This document shows positions 50,590-58,796 of a stretch of 64,000 nt of DNA, piece by piece. The DNA lies in NCBI GenBank assembly GCA_016176335.1, contig JACOXI010000004.1:124001-188000 (forward strand). Reading direction: 5' to 3'. Position 1 is the stretch's first letter; each line of letters opens with the position of its first letter. This DNA comes from Candidatus Daviesbacteria bacterium (lineage in GTDB: Bacteria; Patescibacteria; Microgenomatia; Daviesbacterales; UBA10151). Below the pieces are notes generated by a model that was not told where the DNA came from, made no database searches, and worked only from the letters and a program-made list of their open reading frames with translations. Both the position numbers and the translations under genes were made by a program.

Positions 50590-50618
50590 TTGACAGGGAA
50601 ATATTTGTATTATATAGT
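50590..50618 (+). promoter_or_regulatory. Promoter of the ncRNA candidate
   Basis: TTGACA, 17 bp, TATAGT; +1 predicted at about 50625, the first base of the outer RNA stem. Confidence 0.8.
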
Positions 50619-50624
50619 AACAGT

Positions 50625-50717
50625 ACCTGTTTAAATCAAGTCGCAAGACAAGATTTACATTAGCTTTAGAACTAGTATAAACAGGTTTTCTAAGAAAGTC
50701 CCGCAAGGGGCTTTTTT
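50625..50717 (+). ncRNA. Structured small RNA, about 93 nt, unknown family
   Basis: Outer stem ACCTGTTTA (50625-50633) / TAAACAGGT (50678-50686). Inside is a hairpin AATC-AA-GTC-GCAA-GAC-AA-GATT with a GNRA tetraloop and a symmetric AA/AA internal loop, then a third short arm (TTAG...CTAG). This three-way junction is followed by a terminator, AAAGTCCC-gcaa-GGGGCTTT plus T-run (50695-50717). No ORF lies inside, and the next gene (tRNA-His) has its own TACAAT. Confidence 0.65.
50695..50717 (+). terminator. Rho-independent terminator
   Basis: 8-bp stem with one G-T pair, GCAA loop, six T residues. Confidence 0.85.
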
Positions 50718-50751
50718 AGTGGGCCAAAATCAGGTACAATATAGGCAGTAT

Positions 50752-50824
50752 GGTGGCTGTAGCTCAAAAGTAGAGCGTCTGTTTGTGGAACAGAAAGTAG
50801 CGGGAGCATTACCCGTCAGCCACC
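50752..50824 (+). tRNA. tRNA-His (GTG) with unusual D- and T-loops
   Basis: Acceptor GTGGCTG/CAGCCAC with extra 5' G (G-1) opposite C73, as required for tRNA-His; anticodon loop TTGTGGA. The D-loop AAAAGTA lacks the GG pair and the T-loop AGCATTA lacks TTC, so the usual G18G19-U55C56 contact is absent on both sides. Stems are intact. No encoded CCA. Confidence 0.88.
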
Positions 50825-50880
50825 CACTATAGGTTGATTATTCCCTCCTCTTTTGATATACTTGGTAATATGCCTACACG

Positions 50881-51183
50881 ATGGAAAGATTAAGGAAAAA
50901 AGTCATAATAGATGAAGCAGTAACACGAGCACAACAACTTGTTGTGGAGAGCCCTTTACAGATAGGGTCTATCGTTGCCCATCCAGATCATCCTAGAGCT
51001 TTAAAACTTAGAGGCATAGAAGGTGATACAGCTATACTACTAGATTTGGATCCTCAGACTAAAGGAGTAACTGAACTTCGGTTTCCTGCAGGTAAATTAT
51101 TCGATCCCAACGTAGCACATCAAATAGCAATAAGTATTGCAAAAGGTCAACAACTGCTCCAGCAGATAAATTGGGCTAATTAA
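50881..51183 (+). CDS. Hypothetical protein
   Basis: 100 residues: helix, small beta-barrel-like middle (GSIVAHPDHPRALKLRGIEG), then helix. No recognised family. TATACT about 18 nt upstream. Confidence 0.5.
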   Translation: MERLRKKVIIDEAVTRAQQLVVESPLQIGSIVAHPDHPRALKLRGIEGDTAILLDLDPQTKGVTELRFPAGKLFDPNVAHQIAISIAKGQQLLQQINWAN

Positions 51184-51199
51184 AGTCTATCTAGGATTC

Positions 51200-51360
51200 T
51201 ATAATTGATTCCATTGGGTACAAACACCGGATGGTCCGGAAGACCGCTACCTAACCAGGGAAGCCCCCGAGTTACTGTGGAAGTTAACTGTTAGAATCCA
51301 CCGCCTGGGAGCTTGTAGTAGGTGTTCAGGTGCGACCTTAACCAAGGTGCGTCCTTAACA
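51200..51360 (+). ncRNA. Possible structured RNA
   Basis: TATAAT at 51200-51205 with a weak -35. Downstream: AACACC (51223-51228) pairs with GGTGTT (51321-51326), enclosing GGTC-cggaa-GACC, CCAGG...CCTGG and an inner GTGGA/TCCAC. It then runs into a 33-nt element repeated in inverted orientation at 56016. No ORF. I could not match it to SRP, 6S, tmRNA, RNase P or a known riboswitch. Confidence 0.4.
51323..51355 (+). repeat. 33-nt inverted repeat, left copy
   Basis: 32 of 33 nt identical to the reverse complement of 56016-56048; contains an ACCTT/AAGGT hairpin and a duplicated AGGTGCG. Confidence 0.8.
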
Positions 51361-51432
51361 TAAGTTTATATCAAGCTATTCCACCCTTGAGATAGATATA
51401 TACAAGAGAGAGGAATCACCACACCCTATAGT

Positions 51433-51461
51433 TTGACTTCCAGGACTTTTTTCGTTATAAT
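51433..51461 (+). promoter_or_regulatory. Sigma70 promoter
   Basis: TTGACT, 17 bp, TATAAT; ends 8 nt before ATG 51470. Confidence 0.8.
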
Positions 51462-51469
51462 ACACCGCT

Positions 51470-51713
51470 ATGAATAAATTTCCAATTATCAGGGTACTTC
51501 ATTTTGTATATTTGGGGTTGCTTCTAACCTTTATTTTATTTTACGGTATATCAGCCAATCAAACTGCATAGTATCTGTGCTGAAACTTCGGTAAAAACTG
51601 TTCTAGGGTCAACCTCTAACGTTGATGCCTATGATTTCTACCAGCAGCTTTATAACGACTGTATCTCCCAAAAAAATATCAGTCTTGTTGGCTTTCTCGT
51701 CTATAGCCTGTAA
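51470..51713 (+). pseudogene. Small signal-peptide protein gene with a frameshift
   Basis: ATG at 51470 opens MNKFPIIRVLHFVYLGLLLT..., a clean signal peptide or transmembrane segment, but stops at 51571. One frame over, the sequence continues as ICAETSVKTVLGSTSNVDAY and DFYQQLYNDCISQKN to a stop at 51713. A good promoter precedes it. Either a frameshifted gene of about 80 codons with three Cys, or a base error. Family unknown. Confidence 0.5.
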
Positions 51714-51742
51714 TATATGTTATTATTCGTAAGCACATACTT

Positions 51743-52018
51743 ATGGAAAGAGATACCTTTACACCAGATAATCCAGAAGCAAACGACCTAAACAGGCAAG
51801 CAGAGTTGCTGTGGGGATTAACTGTTGAAATACAACGAAATAACCTGCCGAGCCAAATAATTGGGGGATTGCGCCTAATCTGCTTGGGAGCCTACAGACG
51901 CATGATGAATCATGGTGAGCAAGGTTGGGCAGATAGAATTTTGGAGTATGCACAAAGCAGACACCCTACACATTCACAAAATATACAAGGCCAAGAAGTG
52001 GCAGATGCTACCCATTAG
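51743..52018 (+). CDS. Hypothetical protein
   Basis: 91 residues, helical (NRQAELLWGLTVEIQRNNLP, GLRLICLGAYRRMM), no signal peptide. Its 3' end overlaps the convergent hemolysin III gene by 45 nt. Not recognised. Confidence 0.45.
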   Translation: MERDTFTPDNPEANDLNRQAELLWGLTVEIQRNNLPSQIIGGLRLICLGAYRRMMNHGEQGWADRILEYAQSRHPTHSQNIQGQEVADATH

Positions 52019-52606
52019 AACAAAGACATGCCAGATAGTGTGATTAAATTTTAGCTTTTTCCAGGCAAAAAAGATCAAACCCAAGGTATAAAATAACCCT
52101 CCTGTCAGAAGTAATATGATGATCTTAAAAGCTAGAATTGCCAGCAAAGATGGAAGAATGAAGACAGCTATCCATCCTAAAAATAGATAAGTTATCACCT
52201 GTAAAATTTTAAACTTCTCCATAAAAATAGACTTATAGACAATCCCTAGAATTGTGACCAGCCAGACTATGGCCAGGACTGTCAAACCTGAATTATTCTT
52301 AAGTGCAGCTAAAATAAATCCGCTGTAAGTCCCAAGAATCAATAAAAATATAGAACTATGGTCTAAAATCTTAAAAACCCTGTTTGCTTTAGTAAAATAA
52401 AGACCGTGATAAAGGGTGGAAAAAGTATAAGTTAAGATAATAGTTGTCCCAAAAATACTAACTCCCAACACTTTCCAAAAATCATCACTTTTAAAAGCAT
52501 TTACCAAAAGTAGTATGGCGCCAATTATTGAAATCATAAGTCCCACCCCATGAGTGATACTATTTGTCACCTCCTCCAAAATAGATGTATACTGTTCAGC
52601 TTTCAT
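51974..52606 (-). CDS. Hemolysin III-family (PAQR) membrane protein
   Basis: 210 residues, seven transmembrane helices. EEVTNSITHGVGLMIS (first His site), YTFSTLYHGLYFTKA (S-x3-H), FKILDHSSIFLLILGTYSGF and the C-terminal HTIWHVFVLMGSICHF with paired His residues form the family zinc site. Function in bacteria is unclear; probably a metal-dependent membrane hydrolase. Confidence 0.9.
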   Translation of the reverse strand: MKAEQYTSILEEVTNSITHGVGLMISIIGAILLLVNAFKSDDFWKVLGVSIFGTTIILTYTFSTLYHGLYFTKANRVFKILDHSSIFLLILGTYSGFILAALKNNSGLTVLAIVWLVTILGIVYKSIFMEKFKILQVITYLFLGWIAVFILPSLLAILAFKIIILLLTGGLFYTLGLIFFAWKKLKFNHTIWHVFVLMGSICHFLALYIL

Positions 52607-52693
52607 GTTTTAATGCTCCCAAAGCATATAATAACCCAAAATTTTACGGCAATTTGCATTTTGGGCACAATTTTGTAAAATATAATTAACCAC

Positions 52694-53071
52694 ATGGAAT
52701 ATCTATCAATAATACCGGCTACAGCTTTAGGCTTTTTAACTTTGAAGGCCACTACCCACCCTCAATCACGGATCAGACAGAAACTGCCCAACATTAAAAC
52801 CAGAAGAGTTCAGGTTTTCCCGGTCATCCGTTTTTACTTTTTCGGAAGAGTTATTCACCTGCATCACTGGATAAATTTTTCCATACTGTTAATCCTTTCA
52901 ATTTTTGTCACCGGCAATATCCTGGATTATGTGGTGACTAAAGGTTTACTTTTGGGAGGGATTATTCAAGGTCTAAGCTTGCCCGGAGAACACAGAAAAA
53001 TTGTCTACAAAGATTTCTCCATTGACAGGTTGACCTCCACCACCCCACCCCTGCCCAGAAGACGATTATGA
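52694..53071 (+). CDS. Hypothetical membrane protein at the head of the MacAB-like operon
   Basis: 125 residues, an N-terminal hydrophobic segment and two membrane helices around IHLHHWINFSILLILSIFV. A Pro/Arg-rich tail (TTPPLPRRRL). TATAAT ends 7 nt before the ATG (leaderless). Overlaps the next gene by 4 nt, so translation is coupled to the exporter genes. Confidence 0.6.
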   Translation: MEYLSIIPATALGFLTLKATTHPQSRIRQKLPNIKTRRVQVFPVIRFYFFGRVIHLHHWINFSILLILSIFVTGNILDYVVTKGLLLGGIIQGLSLPGEHRKIVYKDFSIDRLTSTTPPLPRRRL

Positions 53072-54159
53072 GTATCTCCAATCTTCTAAAATCCGGTAAG
53101 AAAAGGGTCATTATTCCAGTGGCAATAATAATTCTTGTCATTTTTGGTTTTAATTTTTTTGCTCCCAAAAAACGGCTTCCTTTGCAATTTACCCAAGTTA
53201 TCAGGCGTGACATAAAAGAAATTGTTGCTTCGTCAGGCACTTTAACAGGCAAGGATGTAGTCAATCTAAAATTCAAATCTTCCGGTAGAATCGCCTATAT
53301 AAATGTTAAGGCAGGAGATCGGGTTTTTGCCTACCAGACTATCGCCGGTTTGGATACAAAACTTTTGTCAATAGATTTACAGCAAGCACAAAATACTTTA
53401 AGAGATAAGCAGGCTAGCGCAGAAAAAGTGGAGGATGATGTCAAAGATCACAGTAAGGATGAGACCTACACCCAACGCTCAACCAGAACCACGGCCCAGG
53501 TGGCAAGGGATAATGCCGTAGATGCTGTAAAAGAGGCCCAGCAAGCTTTGCTTGACGCAAATATATACACACCAATTGCCGGAATTGTGACCCAGGCCCC
53601 CATAACTTTCGGTCAATATGTTTCCTCGTCCGACCTGATTGCCCAAGTGGCGGATATTTCTTCAATTTATTTTGAAACTGATGTTTTGGAGGCGGATATC
53701 AGCAAGATTTCTTTAGGGCTCAAGGCAGAAATAACCCTGGATGCCTTTGGTGAAAAAGTATTCACTGGTGTTGTTGACCAAATTATCCCCCAAGCCAAAA
53801 CTACCTCATCCGGGGCCACAGTTGTTCCGGTCAAAGTGAAATTAGACCCAACCAAAATGACCTTTATAAACGGGCTTTCCGGCCAAGCCTCAGTCATTGT
53901 AAAAACATCCCAAAACGTCCTAACTTTACCGAGGGAGGCTGTCAGGGATGATAATACGGTATTTATACAAAAAAATGGCAGTGTCTCTCCTGCAAAAGTT
54001 GTCCCGGGTATTTATTCTGATACTGAAGTGGAAATAAAAGAAGGATTGGAGGATAAGGAAAAAGTACTGCTTAACCCTCCTGCAAATGACACCGGGACCC
54101 GGAATCGATCCCCGCTGCAAGGAATTTTTCGCTTCTTTGGAGGCTCAAGAGGCAGATGA
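53068..54159 (+). CDS. MacA/HlyD-type membrane fusion protein
   Basis: 363 residues: an N-terminal membrane anchor, a lipoyl-like half (GRIAYINVKAGDRVFAYQTI), a coiled-coil hairpin (about 110-160), the second lipoyl half (ANIYTPIAGIVTQAPITFGQ) and beta-barrel domains. In a CPR cell with one membrane it would link the ABC permease to the cell surface. ATGA overlaps on both sides (4 nt each). Confidence 0.85.
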   Translation: MSISNLLKSGKKRVIIPVAIIILVIFGFNFFAPKKRLPLQFTQVIRRDIKEIVASSGTLTGKDVVNLKFKSSGRIAYINVKAGDRVFAYQTIAGLDTKLLSIDLQQAQNTLRDKQASAEKVEDDVKDHSKDETYTQRSTRTTAQVARDNAVDAVKEAQQALLDANIYTPIAGIVTQAPITFGQYVSSSDLIAQVADISSIYFETDVLEADISKISLGLKAEITLDAFGEKVFTGVVDQIIPQAKTTSSGATVVPVKVKLDPTKMTFINGLSGQASVIVKTSQNVLTLPREAVRDDNTVFIQKNGSVSPAKVVPGIYSDTEVEIKEGLEDKEKVLLNPPANDTGTRNRSPLQGIFRFFGGSRGR

Positions 54160-54833
54160 GTTTAATAATAAAGCTGTCTAAAATAAATAAAGTCTACAAG
54201 ACCGGGGAAATTTCCTTTCTGGCTTTAAAAAATATTAACCTTGAGGTCAAAAAAGGAGAATTCATTGCCATCATAGGTGCTTCAGGTTCTGGTAAATCTA
54301 CCTTAATGAACATCATAGGCCTCCTGGATCACCCTACCTCCGGAACATATATTCTGGACGGGCAGGACAGTTCGGATTTTGGGGAGGACTATTTGGCGAA
54401 AATCAGGAACGAAAAAATCGGCTTCGTCTTTCAGTCATTTAACCTGCTTGCCAGAACTTCTGCCTGGGATAATGTTGCCCTACCCTTAATTTATGCGGGA
54501 ATATCAAGAAGTCAAAGACTGCAAAGAGCAAGGGAAGTTTTGGAACGGGTAGGGCTGGGTGACAAATTAGAGTCCCACCCGAATCAGCTTTCAGGGGGAC
54601 AGCAGCAAAAGGTGGCTATTGCCAGAGCTTTGGTTAATAATCCGGAACTCATTTTGGCAGATGAGCCAACAGGCAATCTGGATTCTAAATCAGGCGGGGA
54701 AATCATGAATCTTTTTGAAAAGCTTTCCAGTGAGGGTAAAACCATTATTATGATTACTCATGAAGCAACAATTGCCCGCCATGCAAAAAGGGTTATCAGG
54801 CTAAAAGATGGGGGTATCCAATGGAGACAATAA
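54156..54833 (+). CDS. MacB/LolD-type ABC ATPase
   Basis: 225 residues. Walker A GASGSGKST, LDHPTSGTY, signature LSGGQQQKVAIARAL, Walker B LILADEPTGNLD and H-loop MITHE are all present. Powers the permease encoded next, with a 13-nt overlap. Confidence 0.93.
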   Translation: MSLIIKLSKINKVYKTGEISFLALKNINLEVKKGEFIAIIGASGSGKSTLMNIIGLLDHPTSGTYILDGQDSSDFGEDYLAKIRNEKIGFVFQSFNLLARTSAWDNVALPLIYAGISRSQRLQRAREVLERVGLGDKLESHPNQLSGGQQQKVAIARALVNNPELILADEPTGNLDSKSGGEIMNLFEKLSSEGKTIIMITHEATIARHAKRVIRLKDGGIQWRQ

Positions 54834-56002
54834 ATTCAGCTCTAACATCAATCTTTGCGAACAGATTAAGGTCTTTCCTGACGATTCTGGGAATTGTGAT
54901 TGGCGTCATGTCTGTCATACTGTTAATCTCTTTGGTGTCCGGCCTTAAAACTTATATCACCAACCAAATCCAAGGCTTAGGGGCAAACCTACTGATAGTA
55001 ATTCCCGGAAGAATTGGTGGAGCCCGCTCCCCCGGCGGGGTACAGGCAAATAGGTTGGTTTATGCTGATGCTTTAAATTTGCGCAGCAAGTTATCAAATG
55101 ATGCACAAGTCTCTGCTGCAATACAAAGAAACGCCACTTTAAAGTTTGGCAACAAAAACGACAAAGGAGTGGCTATTTTTGGGGTTGAGGCCACTTATCC
55201 AAAGATTGTTTCCATAAAACTTACAGCAGGCAGATTTTTCAATCAGTCAGAACAACAATCATCAAGAAAGGTGGCGGTAATAGGTACAACAGTTAAAAGT
55301 AACCTTTTTGGGGAGGGCAGCGGCTTGGCACAAACAATTGATGTGGCAGGATTGAAATATACTGTCATCGGCATATTGGGGCAAAGAGGAGCCATCTTTG
55401 GTATTGACTTGGATAATGCAATTTATATCCCCCTACCTTCTGCCGAAAGGCAATTTGGGATAGATCGCCTTAACACCATCTATATTTCTGCCAATAGTGC
55501 CGAATCAGTCGGGGATGTGCAAAATAAGGCAGTCTCGCTTTTGAAAAAAAGATTATCAGAGGACGAATTTACTGTACAAACCCAAGAACAAACCTTGTCC
55601 ACAATTTCTCAAATAACTGGGGTTTTAACTCTGGCTTTGGGAGGAATTGCCGCAATATCTTTAATTGTCGGGGGAATAGGCGTTATGAATATTATGCTTG
55701 TGTCAGTCACCGAACGCACAAGAGAAATTGGACTTCGAAAGGCTCTCGGGGCCAGACCAAAAGATATCAGAAACCAATTTTTGATTGAGGCTATGACTTT
55801 ATCAGGGCTGGGTGGTATTATTGGAATTGTTTTGGGAATTGGCATATCCCTTATTATTGGCAGATTTTTTACCACCACTGTCCCACTTTGGTCAGTGGCC
55901 CTCTCTTTTGGATTTTCCATGCTGGTGGGAGTAATCTTCGGAGTTACCCCCGCCATCCGCGCTGCCAGACTAGATCCAATTACTGCTTTAAGGTATGAAT
56001 AA
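54821..56002 (+). CDS. MacB-type ABC permease (FtsX fold)
   Basis: 393 residues. First membrane helix LRSFLTILGIVIGVMSVILL, large extracellular domain (about 45-265), then three helices, with the conserved VTERTREIGLRKALGA and PAIRAARLDPITALRYE. Exports peptides, lipids or antibiotics mechanically in other bacteria; substrate unknown here. Confidence 0.92.
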   Translation: METINSALTSIFANRLRSFLTILGIVIGVMSVILLISLVSGLKTYITNQIQGLGANLLIVIPGRIGGARSPGGVQANRLVYADALNLRSKLSNDAQVSAAIQRNATLKFGNKNDKGVAIFGVEATYPKIVSIKLTAGRFFNQSEQQSSRKVAVIGTTVKSNLFGEGSGLAQTIDVAGLKYTVIGILGQRGAIFGIDLDNAIYIPLPSAERQFGIDRLNTIYISANSAESVGDVQNKAVSLLKKRLSEDEFTVQTQEQTLSTISQITGVLTLALGGIAAISLIVGGIGVMNIMLVSVTERTREIGLRKALGARPKDIRNQFLIEAMTLSGLGGIIGIVLGIGISLIIGRFFTTTVPLWSVALSFGFSMLVGVIFGVTPAIRAARLDPITALRYE

Positions 56003-56015
56003 AAGACAGGTGTCG

Positions 56016-56048
56016 AGGACGCACCTTGGCTAAGGTCGCACCTGAACA
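56016..56048 (-). repeat. 33-nt inverted repeat, right copy
   Basis: Pairs with 51323-51355. It lies between the convergent permease and PGI genes and may act as a terminator for both. Confidence 0.8.
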
Positions 56049-56052
56049 TCTG

Positions 56053-56655
56053 CTACTTGCCTATTTTTTGAGCATATTCTTGGGGACTTAACCATTCAGG
56101 CTCCGGCACTACTTTATAATTCGGATTTTTCACTATGGTTGGCTGGCCATTTTCTTCCACCATATAATAGGCAAAACCGCGCATTTTTTTAACAGGCTCA
56201 TAATCTGCATGGCCGGGTAAAGAAACAGGATCAGCTTCTTCAAAATTTACTGGTGAATCATCCTCTGTGACCAGCCAGGTCTTTCCAGTATTGACGGCCA
56301 GATGACCTGTTCCCGATGGAATAAACACACTATCTCCTTTCTTTACCCTTATTGCATAAAAAGATTCGACCTCATCATCAATTGGGTTTCCGTTAGAATC
56401 TGTCTTCCTGTTTTGAAGAAGCACCATCCCTTCCCCTGCTAAAACCCAATATGTTTCATCAAGACGGCCAATATGATAATGTCCGTAAGTTTTTATATAC
56501 TCTCCCCCAACAGTTCCTGTTTCCCAAACAGTGATATTTTTCTTATCCTTCCCACCTCTAATCATGTAATAGTGAATTTCCGGGCTTTCTGCTTCAGGGT
56601 GCATCAGCACCTCTTTCATTTTCTCATGCTCTCTTGCGGCAAAAGGCTTTAACAT
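56053..56655 (-). CDS. Cupin-type glucose-6-phosphate isomerase
   Basis: 200 residues from ATG 56655 (an in-frame TTG at 56661 is less likely). ITVWETGTVGGEYIKTYGHY, then H-x-H and Glu in YGHYHIGRLDETYWVLAGEG, and SGTGHLAVN: the metal-binding cupin of archaeal-type PGI. Interconverts G6P and F6P. Divergent from zwf with overlapping promoters. Confidence 0.88.
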   Translation of the reverse strand: MLKPFAAREHEKMKEVLMHPEAESPEIHYYMIRGGKDKKNITVWETGTVGGEYIKTYGHYHIGRLDETYWVLAGEGMVLLQNRKTDSNGNPIDDEVESFYAIRVKKGDSVFIPSGTGHLAVNTGKTWLVTEDDSPVNFEEADPVSLPGHADYEPVKKMRGFAYYMVEENGQPTIVKNPNYKVVPEPEWLSPQEYAQKIGK

Positions 56656-56665
56656 ATACAATTCC

Positions 56666-56672
56666 CATTATA
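56666..56672. promoter_or_regulatory. Shared -10 region of the divergent PGI and zwf genes
   Basis: TATAAT on the minus strand (56672-56667) overlaps CATTAT on the plus strand (56666-56671). The start codons are only 22 nt apart, so the two -10 boxes compete or form a bidirectional promoter. Confidence 0.6.
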
Positions 56673-56676
56673 CATC

Positions 56677-58125
56677 ATGGATTCATTTGCTTTAATTATA
56701 TTTGGTATTACCAGCAATCTTGCCCAAATTAAGTTAATCCCGGCGCTATATGACATGGCGGAAAAAGGGTTACTGCCGGAAAATATGTCGATAATTGGCA
56801 TTGCCAGAAAACCAATGTCCCCAAAACAGTTTCAGAAATATTTCCACGAGACCCTACATCTGCAAAATATTCACCACCAGCATGAAATCAAGGAGGAAAT
56901 TTTTAAACAGTTATCAAAAAGACTTTACTATGTGGATGGACATTTAGATGATTCACAATTTTTTGCCAAGTTAAAAGATTTCTTAAATAAGTTAAATAAA
57001 TCCGGCAGACCATGTCATAACAGGATCTATTATCTGGCAACATACCCTGATCTATACCAGCATGTCTTTAAAAATCTGCAAAAACAGCGGATGAATCAGC
57101 AAAAAAATGGCTGGGTGAGATTGATGATTGAAAAACCAATCGGTCATGATCTTTCCTCTGCCAAAGCCTTAAATAAATTACTGTTGAAATATTTCACCGA
57201 GGATCAAATCTATCGTCTTGATCATTACCTGGGTAAGGAAACACTACAAAATATTCTGACATTCAGATTCTCCAATGGCATTTTTGAGCCTTTGATAAAC
57301 AAAGATTATATTGACCATATTCAAATTACAGCCAGTGAGGATTTTGGTATTGGTAGAAGGGGCGGTTATTATGATCAGGTGGGGGCTTTAAAAGATGTTG
57401 GTCAAAATCACCAACTACAGATGCTGGCTTTTTCCACTATGGATGCCCCATCGGAGTTTAGCAATGAGGCAGTTACCAAAGAGCGGCTGAAGATTTTACA
57501 AAAATTACAGCCTCTACCTCAAAAAATAGTTTTTGGACAATATGAAGGTTACAGAAACAAGCAAAATGTTAACCCTAAATCTAATATGGATACCTTTTAC
57601 GCTTTCAAAACTTATATCACAAATGAACGCTTTGACAATGTACCAATTTATATCAGGGCCGGTAAAAAATTGAAACAAACTGTGACTGAAATTTGTCTGG
57701 TTTTTAAAACACCTGTCAACAGGTTGCTGAAGCATTTAGACTGTGGGGATGAGCCTAATGTGCTAATCTATCGGATCCAGCCGAATGAGGGGATTGTTTT
57801 AAAAATTTTAACCAAAGTGCCGGGACATGAAGCCAAATTGGAACCGGAGTATATGCAATTTTGCTACAGGGCTGACCCTCATAGTCATAAGATTCCTGAC
57901 CCATACGAGAGACTGTTAATAGACACCATCAGGGGTGACCAGACTTTCTTCAATGATGCAGAGGAGGTGGAGGCCCAGTGGGCTTTCATTGATCCTTTAG
58001 TTGAAAAACGTGGTAAGCCCATTATTTATAAACCAGGCAGCTGGGGACCAGAAAAGGCTGATGAGCTGATTAGATCAGACGGCAGAGAATGGCTTGAACC
58101 CTCAATGGACTTTTGCAGAATATGA
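56677..58125 (+). CDS. zwf: Glucose-6-phosphate 1-dehydrogenase
   Basis: 482 residues. FGITSNLAQIKLIPALYDM is the variant Rossmann motif (usual GASGDLAKRK; here less conserved), MIEKPIGHDL and YRLDHYLGKETLQN include the catalytic His/Lys. YIRAGKKLK and the C-terminal RGDQTFF follow. First step of the oxidative pentose phosphate pathway. Ends in ATGA overlap with the HD gene. Confidence 0.93.
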   Translation: MDSFALIIFGITSNLAQIKLIPALYDMAEKGLLPENMSIIGIARKPMSPKQFQKYFHETLHLQNIHHQHEIKEEIFKQLSKRLYYVDGHLDDSQFFAKLKDFLNKLNKSGRPCHNRIYYLATYPDLYQHVFKNLQKQRMNQQKNGWVRLMIEKPIGHDLSSAKALNKLLLKYFTEDQIYRLDHYLGKETLQNILTFRFSNGIFEPLINKDYIDHIQITASEDFGIGRRGGYYDQVGALKDVGQNHQLQMLAFSTMDAPSEFSNEAVTKERLKILQKLQPLPQKIVFGQYEGYRNKQNVNPKSNMDTFYAFKTYITNERFDNVPIYIRAGKKLKQTVTEICLVFKTPVNRLLKHLDCGDEPNVLIYRIQPNEGIVLKILTKVPGHEAKLEPEYMQFCYRADPHSHKIPDPYERLLIDTIRGDQTFFNDAEEVEAQWAFIDPLVEKRGKPIIYKPGSWGPEKADELIRSDGREWLEPSMDFCRI

Positions 58126-58796
58126 ATAACCAAAACTCAATGATAGATAAAATAATCCAAAGCCCTCTTTTTTTAAGGCTTAAGGAAGTTACTGAAAATA
58201 ATGGTTACCATGATCATGAGGCAGTTTATGACCACTTAATAAAAACCAAAGACATAGCTCTAAGGGAAATTACCGGAAACTTTATCACCAATCCTGATGC
58301 AAAAAAACTTTTTTTGGAATTTGTTAATGATGATTTTCATGGAATAGAAAGATCGGAAATTATGGTTATAATTGCTCTTTTACATGATATTGGCAAAATA
58401 TTGTATGTGAAAGATAACGGAACTGCGCATCCCCTAATGATTACCGATTCTTCCGGAATTACTATGTGTCCGGGACACGAATACTGGGGATCCACTATTG
58501 TCGAACGATTCCTTAATAATGTTTCCCTTAAGCCAGAAGTTATTAGATATATCTCCAATGCAATTAGGCTTCACGATACATTCAGTGAGGCCTACTTTAT
58601 TGTAAAAAAAGACTGGCCGTTTGAAACCATGATAAATGATGTTAAATCCAGAGCTGAAGGATTTTATAAAGAAGCTATTTTTAATGTTTATTGCGATTGT
58701 TTTACTGCAACACCTTTTCAGGAAGCAAAACAGATGATTGTTAAAATATTTAATGAACCAAAATTATATGAAAAACGTGCATATGTCATCTCTTAA
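58122..58796 (+). CDS. HD-domain phosphohydrolase
   Basis: 224 residues from ATG 58122, overlapping zwf by 4 nt. HDHEAVYDHLIKT gives the first His, LLHDIGKIL the HD pair, and IRLHDTFSEAYF the fourth ligand region. Such proteins hydrolyse phosphate esters of nucleotides or other small molecules. In-operon with zwf and a HAD gene; substrate unknown. Confidence 0.75.
   Translation: MNNQNSMIDKIIQSPLFLRLKEVTENNGYHDHEAVYDHLIKTKDIALREITGNFITNPDAKKLFLEFVNDDFHGIERSEIMVIIALLHDIGKILYVKDNGTAHPLMITDSSGITMCPGHEYWGSTIVERFLNNVSLKPEVIRYISNAIRLHDTFSEAYFIVKKDWPFETMINDVKSRAEGFYKEAIFNVYCDCFTATPFQEAKQMIVKIFNEPKLYEKRAYVIS

Noticed and set aside
51200..51360. SRP, 6S, tmRNA or RNase P RNA at this position
   Set aside because: Conserved cores (for example the SRP helix 8 AGCAGCC segment, or the RNase P GAGGAAAGTCC) are absent.
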